Origin: an archaeon
Lineage (GTDB): Archaea; Thermoproteota; Nitrososphaeria; Nitrososphaerales; UBA183
Assembly: GCA_021786335.1 (NCBI GenBank)
Contig: JAJYNM010000006.1
Span: 1 to 13,611, forward strand
Direction of reading: 5' to 3'
DNA: 13,611 nucleotides
Shown piece after piece: positions 1 through 6,216 of this stretch. The position numbers and the translations under genes were made by a program. Within the stretch, counting starts at the first letter, position 1; the number at the start of each line of letters is the position of its first letter. Below the pieces are notes generated by a model. The model ran no database searches. It saw only the letters and a program-made list of their open reading frames with translations, and had not been told where the DNA came from.

Positions 1-1007
1 AGGAACCCGATGTCTATGCCGAGCTCGAGGCTGCTCGTGCAGATCACCCCGAGCAGTTTGCCTTCCTTGAGGCCCTTCTCGACCGCCTCCCGGGTCGCCT
101 TCGAAAGGGAGCTGTGGTGCACCGCGATGGGGAAGCTGGGGTCCCATACCCTGAAGCGGCTCGACAGGGCCTCTGCCTCCGACCTCGTGTTGGTGAAGAC
201 TAGCACCGACCTGTACTTCTCAACAAGCTCCCTCACCGTCCTGAGCCTCGCAGCGACCTCCGGATAGGAGTAGATCGAGTCCGCGAGTATCTTGTCGTCC
301 CCGGTCGCTCTGGGGGCGTCTACCTTCAGGGAGAGGCTCTTCTCCACCGGGACCCGCACCACCTCGCACTTTCTCCCGCTCCCCACCAAGAACTGTGCCA
401 CCTTCTCAGGGGACCCGACCGTCGCGGACAGGCCGATCACCTGGAATTCCTTCTCCGCCACGTCCCGGAGCCTTTCGAGCCCCACGCTGAGCTGGCTCCC
501 TCTCTTGTCTTCTGACAGCTCGTGGGCCTCGTCCACCACGACCCACCTCAGCTTCGCCAGGTTCTGCCTTATCCTCCTGCCGACCAGCAGGATCTGCAGC
601 GTCTCAGGGGTAGTGATAAGGATGTCCGGCGGAGCGAAGCTCAGATTGGCCCTCTCAGCCTGAGAGCTGTCTCCGTGCCTGACCCCGAGCCTGATGTCGA
701 AGCGCTTGCACCACCACTGCATCCTGTCAAGCATGTCCCTGTTCAGCGCCCTGAGCGGGGTGATGTAGAGCAACTTGGTTCCCTTCTCTCTCGGCTCGCC
801 CTCCCTGACCATGGCGTCCAGGATTGGCAAGAGGGCGGCTTCGGTCTTACCGGTCCCGGTCGGAGCCATCAGGAGGGCATTCTTCCCCTCCCTCACGATG
901 GGGAGGAGCTTTTCCTGAGGGTCGGTGGGGGAGTCGAAGCCGCGCTCTTTCAGCGCAGCCACCAGCGGCGGCGAAAGGAGCTGGAAGGCGTCCTGGTTCG
1001 GAATCAT
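1..1007 (-). CDS. Lhr-type ATP-dependent helicase (DEAH box), N-terminal part, cut by window edge
   Basis: The first 335 codons of a superfamily 2 helicase are visible; the gene runs off the left edge. Motifs appear in order: Walker A APTGTGKTEAA, motif Ia TPLRALNRD, Ib TTPETLQ, DEAH box VVDEAHEL, motif III LSATVG, motif IV VFTNTR, and in the second RecA domain HHSSLS followed by TSSLELGIDIG. The last pair is characteristic of Lhr-family helicases (usually HHGSLS), which act on DNA or RNA:DNA substrates in repair. An in-frame ATG at 1007 is preceded by GAGGT with a 7-nt spacer. The frame stays open upstream, with a TTG at 1076, so a longer N-terminus is possible. The gene is divergent from the HTH regulator and shows no functional link to it. 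The family call is firm; the precise Lhr subgroup needs the missing C-terminus. Confidence 0.9.
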   Translation of the reverse strand, partial: MIPNQDAFQLLSPPLVAALKERGFDSPTDPQEKLLPIVREGKNALLMAPTGTGKTEAALLPILDAMVREGEPREKGTKLLYITPLRALNRDMLDRMQWWCKRFDIRLGVRHGDSSQAERANLSFAPPDILITTPETLQILLVGRRIRQNLAKLRWVVVDEAHELSEDKRGSQLSVGLERLRDVAEKEFQVIGLSATVGSPEKVAQFLVGSGRKCEVVRVPVEKSLSLKVDAPRATGDDKILADSIYSYPEVAARLRTVRELVEKYRSVLVFTNTRSEAEALSSRFRVWDPSFPIAVHHSSLSKATREAVEKGLKEGKLLGVICTSSLELGIDIGF

Positions 1008-1252
1008 CCCTGATACCTCAGGGTGGGGGCTCGGGCAAATCTCAAGAATGTGACGAAACGGCTGAAGCTCCTCCAATAAGTTTACGGTAGGATATCGCCC
1101 AGAACGTCGAGACCAAAATGAACCTATCTGTGATGAGAGCAAGGACAAGAGTTCAGAAAACTGAAGGTCACGAAGCACCGGGGGGTTGGTCAACACAGAG
1201 ACAGCCGATGACGCATCCTTCCCCAGTTGAGTTACCAGAACCTAGAATATTG

Positions 1253-1262
1253 CCTTAAATAT
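1253..1262 (+). promoter_or_regulatory. TATA-like promoter element of the HTH regulator-lipA unit
   Basis: CCTTAAATAT resembles an archaeal TATA box. Its centre is about 36 nt before the ATG at 1293, so transcription would start about 10 nt before the start codon. No Shine-Dalgarno sequence is seen between the two, which fits a near-leaderless mRNA. Confidence 0.5.
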
Positions 1263-1268
1263 CAGACT

Positions 1269-1282
1269 ATAACATAAGTTAT
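1269..1282. promoter_or_regulatory. Inverted repeat between TATA element and regulator start, possible operator
   Basis: Perfect 5-bp arms ATAAC and GTTAT are separated by ATAA. The repeat lies just downstream of the TATA-like element and 10 nt before the regulator's ATG, where a bound HTH dimer could block polymerase. Autoregulation by the adjacent gene product is an inference. The arms are short and AT-rich, so chance is a real alternative. Confidence 0.3.
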
Positions 1283-1292
1283 TGAAAACCGG

Positions 1293-1736
1293 ATGTCGCG
1301 CCTCATCAGCCCCTATGAGATAGTCGCAAAATCTGCTCTGCCTGCACTCAGGGCCATGGTGGCCAGGAGACTACAGGATGAATATCATCTCACGCAGCAA
1401 GAGGTCGCCAAACGCCTAGGGGTCACCCAGGCTTCGATAAGCAACTATGCGAGGAAGACGAGGGGAATCATGGTCAACTTGGAAGGGGACTCTACAGTCG
1501 CAAAGGCAGCGGACGGGATTGCCAAGGAACTTTCCTTGGACCATCCTGACACCAGGGAGGCGCTCCGGTCAATGACCGAAGTCCTCGACTACATCCGCTT
1601 CAACAAGATGATGTGCGTGCTTCACGGCGACTTGGAGCCCGACTTCAAAGTGGAGGGGTGTTACGCCTGCGAGGGCACCTTCTCCGTAAAGGATTTTGAC
1701 AGACTGAAGTTGTTAGTCGGCAACTTAACTTGCTAG
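1293..1736 (+). CDS. XRE-type HTH transcriptional regulator with C-terminal Cys/His cluster (COG2522-like)
   Basis: This 147-residue protein has a helix-turn-helix at about residues 33-54 (LTQQEVAKRLGVTQASISNY), like archaeal predicted XRE-type regulators of the COG2522 kind. A helical middle part follows, then C108-X2-H111-X11-C123-X2-C126 near the end, an arrangement that could bind a metal ion or an iron-sulfur cluster. The start ATG follows a TATA-like element by about 36 nt. The last 7 nt overlap the start of lipA, so the two are probably cotranscribed and translationally coupled. It is a good candidate to regulate lipA and perhaps the downstream dehydrogenase genes. Its ligand and targets are not shown by the sequence. 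The DNA-binding call is firm; the sensing role is inferred. Confidence 0.85.
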   Translation: MSRLISPYEIVAKSALPALRAMVARRLQDEYHLTQQEVAKRLGVTQASISNYARKTRGIMVNLEGDSTVAKAADGIAKELSLDHPDTREALRSMTEVLDYIRFNKMMCVLHGDLEPDFKVEGCYACEGTFSVKDFDRLKLLVGNLTC

Positions 1737-2656
1737 CCGGACTAAAGCCGAGTTGGCTCACTGTCAAACCTCCTGAAGGGGAGAGCTACACCGACCTGAA
1801 GAGCCTCTTCGCCAGCCTGAGCCTTCACACCGTATGCGAGGAGGCTCACTGTCCGAATGTCCAGGAATGTTGGGGGGGCGGGACGGCCACGCTGATGCTG
1901 ATGGGCGATGTCTGTTCGCGTGCATGCCGGTTCTGCATGGTCACGCCGGGGAAGCCTCGAGGCGCCTTGGACGAGCTCGAGCCCGAGAACGTGGCGTTCG
2001 CGCTCTCTCAGATGGGCCTGACTTACGTGGTACTGACTTCGGTGGACAGGGACGACCTCCCTGACGGCGGGGCATCCCACATCGCACGCACAATCAGGCT
2101 CGTCAAGGAGAGGAACCCTGGGACGCTCGTCGAGGTTCTAATCCCAGACTTCCAAGGGGATCTCGAAGGGCTGAAGGAGGTGGTCAAAGCCCAACCCGAC
2201 GTGGTGGCCCACAATATCGAGACCACCCTCTCCCTCTCCGCCATGGTCAGGGATCCACGCGCTGACTACTGGCAGTCGCTTTCGGTGCTGAGAAATGTAA
2301 AGAAGCTGGACGCGCACGTCTCCACGAAGTCGTCGATAATGGTAGGCCTTGGAGAATCGGAGGAGGAGGTGTTTCAGGCGATGACGCACCTGCGACGCGC
2401 CGACGTGGACTTCCTCACTGTGGGTCAATACCTCCGCCCTTCACATCGCCACCTGAAAGTCGCGGAATACGTCGACCCGGTACAGTTCGGACGGTACCGG
2501 GCTTTGGGCGAAGGGCTCGGGTTCCTCTACGTCGCCTCAGGCCCTCTCGTCAGGAGCAGCTACCGCGCAGGCGAGTTCTTCATCAGGACAGCCATCAAAA
2601 GGGGCCCAAGAGCACACCACTCTTATATGGGCGCCGCGTCCCGAAAGCAACCTTGA
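1730..2656 (+). CDS. lipA: Lipoyl synthase (radical SAM, two [4Fe-4S] clusters)
   Basis: Inserts sulfur at C6 and C8 of the octanoyl group bound to lipoyl domains, the last step of de novo lipoylation. At 308 residues it has normal family length. The auxiliary-cluster ligands C36-X4-C41-X5-C47 lie in TVCEEAHCPNVQECW, the radical SAM cysteines are C62-X3-C66-X2-C69, and the C-terminal RSSY motif (275-278) supplies the serine ligand of the auxiliary cluster. The TTG start at 1730 is forced: an in-frame TGA lies at 1697-1699, and no other start codon occurs between it and the conserved N-terminus. The start overlaps the regulator stop by 7 nt. This is canonical LipA, not the two-subunit LipS1/LipS2 type of some other archaea. 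It serves the E2 encoded downstream. Confidence 0.96.
   Translation: MLAGLKPSWLTVKPPEGESYTDLKSLFASLSLHTVCEEAHCPNVQECWGGGTATLMLMGDVCSRACRFCMVTPGKPRGALDELEPENVAFALSQMGLTYVVLTSVDRDDLPDGGASHIARTIRLVKERNPGTLVEVLIPDFQGDLEGLKEVVKAQPDVVAHNIETTLSLSAMVRDPRADYWQSLSVLRNVKKLDAHVSTKSSIMVGLGESEEEVFQAMTHLRRADVDFLTVGQYLRPSHRHLKVAEYVDPVQFGRYRALGEGLGFLYVASGPLVRSSYRAGEFFIRTAIKRGPRAHHSYMGAASRKQP
2622..2628 (+). promoter_or_regulatory. Possible TATA-like element upstream of E1, inside lipA
   Basis: CTTATAT lies in the 3' end of lipA, about 28 nt before the TTG at 2653 and about 46 nt before the ATG at 2671. It could give E1 its own promoter besides read-through from lipA. The evidence is weak because the site is inside coding sequence. 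Confidence 0.25.
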
Positions 2657-2670
2657 CCGAAGTGGACTCT

Positions 2671-4803
2671 ATGAAGAGACCCGGGTCCGACGTGGGCCCC
2701 AGGATCTTCAGTGAGTCAGAGTTCAATTACGCCACACCTGAGGACTTCCTCTTCCAGAGGCTGTCCCTCGACGGGACCATCCGCGGGAAGGACCCTAACC
2801 TCTCGCCGGAGGCCTTGAGGCGTATTTACGAGCAGTTAATCTTCGGCCGCCTCTTCGACGACAAGGCGACCAACCTCTCGACTCTCAGGGAAATTGGGAC
2901 CTACGCGCCAGGAAAGGGACAGGAGGCGGCGCAGATCGGGCCTGTCAATGCCCTGGAGCAAGGCGATTGGTATGTCCCCATGTACAGGGACTCGGCGGGG
3001 ATGCTCGCCTTCGGGATGTCCCCGGTCAAACTGTTGCAATACTGGGGCGGGGACGAGAGGGGGATGCAGATGCCAGAGAGCCTGAACATGCTCCCCATCG
3101 CGGTGCCAGTGGCCACACAGCTCCCTCACGCGGCGGGACTCGCGATGGCAAAGCGCCTGCAAGGGGAAAAATCCGTGGTGTTCGTTGCCACGGGGGACGG
3201 AGGCACCTCCAAGGCTGACTTCCACGAGTCACTGAACATAGCCGGCGTCTACGACCTGCCCGTTGTCTTCGGGGTCGAGAACAACCAGTGGGCGCTTTCC
3301 GTCAAGAGAGCCGCCCAGACCGCGTCGAAGACCATCGCCCAGAAGGCCGTAGCCTACGGTTTCGAGGGCATCCTCGTCGACGGCAACGACGTGATCGCCT
3401 CCTACGAGGCCACCAAGTACGCGGTCGACAAAGCAAGACGAGGCGGGGGTCCTACTCTGATAGAGTACTCCACCTACCGGCTCGGGCCGCACACCACAGC
3501 TGAGCTGGTCTCCAACAAGCTCAAAGCGCCAGACGAGGTCGTGGAGTGGGAGCGAAGGAGCCCCATCGTAAGGTTCGAGAAGTACCTGATGTCCCGCGGC
3601 CTGCTGGACGACAGAGCGAAGGAAGCCGTCGCTGCCGCCGCACAAGCGAAGATGAACGAGGCCGTAGCTGCCTACAGGGGGTCGTCTCCAGTCGACCCCG
3701 CGGCGATCTTCGACTACACCTACTCATCACTTACCTCTGTCCTAGCTCGCGAGAAGGCGGAGTTCCTAGGAGAACAGGCCCCTCCTGCCCTTTCAAAGCC
3801 TGAACCGACGGCCGCCGGAGGAAAGCCTGGCGTCAACATCAGAAACGCAGTCAACATGGCCCTCAGGGAAGGACTGCAGCGGGACAGGAAGATGGTGATA
3901 TTCGGGGAGGACGTGGCCAAGAACGGCGGCGTCTTCCAGGTGACGCGCGGGCTTTTTGACGAATTTGGCCCAAGCAGGGTGTTCGACACCCCGCTGGCCG
4001 AGCTCTCCATCGCTGGCATATTCGTCGGCCTGTCCATCGGTGGCATGGTTCCAGTCGCCGAGTTCCAATTCGACGGGTTCACCGTCCCTGCTTTCGACCA
4101 GATTTTCAGCCACATAGCCCGAATGAGGAACAGGACCAGGGGGAGGTTCGCCATCAGGGGTGTGATGCGCTTCCCCTATGGCGCCGGGATACGGCCTCCC
4201 GAGCTACACTCGGAATCCCCCGAAGCCTACTTCGCCCACACGCCTGGCCTAAAGGTCGTAGTCCCTTCGACCCCCTACGACGCCAAAGGGCTCCTCGCGT
4301 CAGCATTGACCGACCCAGACCCTGTGGTGTTCATGGAGCCAAAGAAGATCTACGACTCCCCCAAAACCGAAGTCCCGGAGGAGGAGTATCACATCCCCAT
4401 TGGCAAAGCAAAAGTGGTCAGAGAGGGGAATGACGTCACACTAGTCTCCTACGGCGCGATGATGATCCCCACGAACCAGGCGGCAGAAACGCTCCAGAAT
4501 GAGCGGTCGGTCTCGGCAGAGGTCGTGGACCTGCGAACGGTCTCGCCCATCGACTTTGAGACCGTGATCGGTTCAGTCCAGAAGACGGGAAGACTGATGA
4601 TCATTCACGAAGCGCCTCGCAATGTCGGTGTAGGGGCGGAGGTCGCAGCTACGGTGGCTGAGAGAGCTCTGGACTATCTGAAGGCTCCAATCAAGAGGGT
4701 CACTGGCTACGACATCCCCATACCGTTGGCAAAACTCGAGGACAACTACATCCCTAGCAGGGAAAGGATAGCGAAGGCAGCGCTAGAGCTGGTCAGCTAC
4801 TGA
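2671..4803 (+). CDS. 2-oxoacid dehydrogenase E1, alpha and beta subunits fused in one chain
   Basis: Thiamine-diphosphate-dependent decarboxylase that acylates the lipoyl arm of E2. In this 710-residue chain (ATG numbering) the N-terminal part, to about 365, is E1-alpha: GQEA and YRD motifs, then the ThDP/Mg motif GDGG (175-178) to NN (204-205), and the loop YRLGPHTTA (269-277). A Pro/Ala-rich linker at about 367-388 joins it to E1-beta: GEDV (412-415), DTPLAE with Glu444, catalytic-region His513 in HSES, and EAPRNVGVGAEVA (647-659). E1-alpha (about 350-370 aa) and E1-beta (about 325 aa) are normally separate proteins. No stop codon interrupts the seam. The ATG at 2671 is 14 nt after the lipA stop; an in-frame TTG at 2653 overlapping that stop would add six residues. 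The HTT loop resembles branched-chain or acetoin-type E1, but pyruvate remains possible. Confidence 0.95.
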   Translation: MKRPGSDVGPRIFSESEFNYATPEDFLFQRLSLDGTIRGKDPNLSPEALRRIYEQLIFGRLFDDKATNLSTLREIGTYAPGKGQEAAQIGPVNALEQGDWYVPMYRDSAGMLAFGMSPVKLLQYWGGDERGMQMPESLNMLPIAVPVATQLPHAAGLAMAKRLQGEKSVVFVATGDGGTSKADFHESLNIAGVYDLPVVFGVENNQWALSVKRAAQTASKTIAQKAVAYGFEGILVDGNDVIASYEATKYAVDKARRGGGPTLIEYSTYRLGPHTTAELVSNKLKAPDEVVEWERRSPIVRFEKYLMSRGLLDDRAKEAVAAAAQAKMNEAVAAYRGSSPVDPAAIFDYTYSSLTSVLAREKAEFLGEQAPPALSKPEPTAAGGKPGVNIRNAVNMALREGLQRDRKMVIFGEDVAKNGGVFQVTRGLFDEFGPSRVFDTPLAELSIAGIFVGLSIGGMVPVAEFQFDGFTVPAFDQIFSHIARMRNRTRGRFAIRGVMRFPYGAGIRPPELHSESPEAYFAHTPGLKVVVPSTPYDAKGLLASALTDPDPVVFMEPKKIYDSPKTEVPEEEYHIPIGKAKVVREGNDVTLVSYGAMMIPTNQAAETLQNERSVSAEVVDLRTVSPIDFETVIGSVQKTGRLMIIHEAPRNVGVGAEVAATVAERALDYLKAPIKRVTGYDIPIPLAKLEDNYIPSRERIAKAALELVSY

Positions 4804-4824
4804 GCCCTACCGAGAGAGAGGGTG

Positions 4825-4840
4825 GTCAGCGGGCCCTGAC
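4825..4840 (+). terminator. Small hairpin after E1, possible 3'-end structure
   Basis: Arms GTCAG and CTGAC (5 bp) flank a 6-nt loop, 22 nt after the E1 stop codon. No T-run follows, so it is not a typical archaeal terminator. It may only be an mRNA 3'-end structure. Confidence 0.15.
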
Positions 4841-4874
4841 GGCCGTTCTGTTAGTAGCACAAGGGCAGGCCATT

Positions 4875-4899
4875 GGCATCGGTCCTCTCAGACGATGCC
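4875..4899. repeat. Perfect 7-bp inverted repeat upstream of the E2 promoter
   Basis: Arms GGCATCG (4875-4881) and CGATGCC (4893-4899) are separated by 11 nt, giving a centre-to-centre arm spacing of 18 nt. The repeat ends about 22 nt before the TATA-like element of the E2 gene, in the 149-nt E1-E2 spacer. It could be a binding site for a dimeric regulator or an mRNA hairpin at the end of the lipA-E1 transcript. The sequence cannot decide between these. Confidence 0.4.
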
Positions 4900-4921
4900 G
4901 CGCCTGAGCGACGCTACATAG

Positions 4922-4928
4922 TTTTTAA
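4922..4928 (+). promoter_or_regulatory. TATA-like element of the E2 gene (leaderless spacing)
   Basis: TTTTTAA is centred 28 nt before the E2 ATG at 4953. With the usual archaeal distance between TATA box and start site, transcription would begin at or next to the start codon. There is no Shine-Dalgarno sequence before the ATG, as expected for a leaderless mRNA. Confidence 0.6.
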
Positions 4929-4952
4929 CCCCCATCGCTCCTTTGAAGCTGG

Positions 4953-6161
4953 ATGGACTTCAAGCTGCCTGACCTAGGCGAAGGAATCACTGAGGGGGAG
5001 GTCCTCAAGTGGCTGGTGAAGGAGGGAGACCAGATCAAGGAGGACCAACCTATCGTCGAGGTGATGACTGACAAGGTGAACGTCCAGATTCCTTCCCCCA
5101 GGAGCGGTAGAGTCACCAGGATCTTGGTGAAAGAAGGAGACATCGCGAAGGTCGGCCAGACAATACTTGTAATCGACGATGGGACCGGGGGAGCTCCCGC
5201 GGCTACTTTGGTCACGCCCCCCGAACAGGCTCCTGCCAAGGCGGCAGCCCAAGTCCAACAAGCCACTCAATTGCCCGTCCCGTCAGTCCTCGCCACCCCC
5301 GCCACGAGGAAGCTTGCGAGGGAGCTTGGTGTGGACATCGCCAAAGTCCATGGGTCAGGACCTCAGGGCAGGGTGACCGACGACGACATCAAGTCCGCTT
5401 CGAGGCAGGCTCTCAAAGCTGTGGCAATCCAGGAGCCACGCCTCGCCGGCGGGGGGCAAAAGGAAGAAGTCGTCCCTCTGAGGGGATTGAGGCGGACAAT
5501 ATCTGACAGGATGGCGAAGTCCTTGAGGACGACCGCTCAGGTCACCCATGTCGACGAAGCGGACGTGACTGAACTCGTGCTCCTGAGGGAGGCGCTCAAA
5601 GGGAGCGCCGAGAAGAGAGGGGTGCGCCTCACCTACCTTCCGTTCATCATCAAGGCGTTGGTCCCTGCCCTCAAGGAGTTTCCCTACGTCAACTCGTCGC
5701 TGGACGAGCAGGCTGGGAACATAGCCCTGAAGAAGTACTATAACATCGGTGTTGCGACCGACACCGAACAGGGCCTCGTCGTCCCCGTGGTGAAGGATGT
5801 GGACAGGAAAGACATTTTCGAACTTGCCGGGGAGATAACGAAGCTCTCCGAGAAAGCGAGGACCAGCCAGCTCAGCCTAGACGACGTCCGAGGCGCAACT
5901 TTCACCATCACCAACGTAGGTGCGATAGGAGGGCTATTCGCCACGCCTATCATCAACCTCCCCGAAGTCGCCATCCTAGGCCTGCACAAGATCGCAAAGC
6001 GGCCGGTCGTCCGCGACGGCAAGATAGAGATTAGAGACACCACCTACCTTTCTCTCTCGTTCGACCACAGGGTGATGGATGGCGCCTACGCGGCGCGGTT
6101 CACCTCCAGGCTGATAGAGACAATACAAGAAACAAAGAAGCTGCTGGCCGAAGTCCTTTAG
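4953..6161 (+). CDS. 2-oxoacid dehydrogenase E2, dihydrolipoamide acyltransferase
   Basis: Core-forming acyltransferase that moves the acyl group from its lipoyl arm to CoA. The 402 residues show the standard order: one lipoyl domain (about 1-76) with the lipoylation site K41 in MTDKV; an Ala/Pro/Gln-rich linker (about 77-112); a peripheral-subunit-binding domain (about 113-148, ATPATRKLARELGVD to GRVTDDDI) that docks E1 or E3; a second linker; and the catalytic domain from about 173 with DHRVMDG (371-377) containing the active-site H372 and D376. The stretch HVDEADVTELVLLREALK resembles branched-chain E2 proteins, which is only a hint at substrate. A single lipoyl domain is usual for archaeal and Gram-positive-type E2. 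It has its own promoter, 149 nt after E1. K41 is the likely target of the LipA and LipB encoded here. Confidence 0.96.
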   Translation: MDFKLPDLGEGITEGEVLKWLVKEGDQIKEDQPIVEVMTDKVNVQIPSPRSGRVTRILVKEGDIAKVGQTILVIDDGTGGAPAATLVTPPEQAPAKAAAQVQQATQLPVPSVLATPATRKLARELGVDIAKVHGSGPQGRVTDDDIKSASRQALKAVAIQEPRLAGGGQKEEVVPLRGLRRTISDRMAKSLRTTAQVTHVDEADVTELVLLREALKGSAEKRGVRLTYLPFIIKALVPALKEFPYVNSSLDEQAGNIALKKYYNIGVATDTEQGLVVPVVKDVDRKDIFELAGEITKLSEKARTSQLSLDDVRGATFTITNVGAIGGLFATPIINLPEVAILGLHKIAKRPVVRDGKIEIRDTTYLSLSFDHRVMDGAYAARFTSRLIETIQETKKLLAEVL

Positions 6162-6182
6162 GCTCTAACTGTCCCAGCAACG

Positions 6183-6188
6183 TTTAAG
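6183..6188 (+). promoter_or_regulatory. TATA-like element of the E3-lipB unit
   Basis: TTTAAG lies about 32 nt before the E3 ATG at 6217, inside the 55-nt E2-E3 spacer. It predicts a start site within a few nt of the ATG. E3 and lipB can therefore be transcribed apart from E2, although read-through from E2 is also likely. Confidence 0.5.
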
Positions 6189-6195
6189 CCCGAGC

Positions 6196-6210
6196 GCTGG
6201 TTCGACCAGC
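6196..6210. promoter_or_regulatory. Perfect inverted repeat between TATA element and E3 start, possible operator
   Basis: Arms GCTGGT and ACCAGC (6 bp) flank the 3-nt centre TCG. The repeat covers the predicted transcription start region, 6 nt before the E3 ATG, a usual place for archaeal repressors to bind. It could also fold as a tight hairpin in a transcript reading through from E2. The bound protein is unknown. The arms do not match the repeats upstream of the regulator or of E2. Confidence 0.4.
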
Positions 6211-6216
6211 CTGCCC

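Larger units (their letters stand above)
1008..1292. other. Divergent intergenic region between helicase and regulator
   Basis: These 285 bases hold the start regions of two divergent genes. The helicase side has GAGGT just before its ATG and a weak AT-rich stretch around 1074-1084. The regulator side has a TATA-like element and an inverted repeat, listed separately. The middle (about 1085-1250) contains no convincing ORF, tRNA or repeat, and looks less GC-rich than the flanking genes. Confidence 0.6.

Noticed and set aside
10..1013. Several plus-strand open frames at the left end
   Set aside because: All lie opposite the helicase frame, which carries a full ordered set of superfamily 2 motifs; their translations are Ser/Arg/Pro-rich shadows.
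1122..1168. Possible C/D box sRNA: GTGATGA at 1130-1136, CTGA at 1161-1164, short flanking ACCT/AGGT pairing
   Set aside because: No internal D'/C' boxes are seen, the length is short for archaeal C/D RNAs, and the flanking pair is not adjacent to the C box. The two boxes can easily occur by chance; a covariance or RNA-seq test would be needed.
4804..4952. Possible small gene in the E1-E2 spacer
   Set aside because: No frame with a plausible start and composition spans the spacer; it is better explained by a hairpin, an inverted repeat and the E2 promoter.
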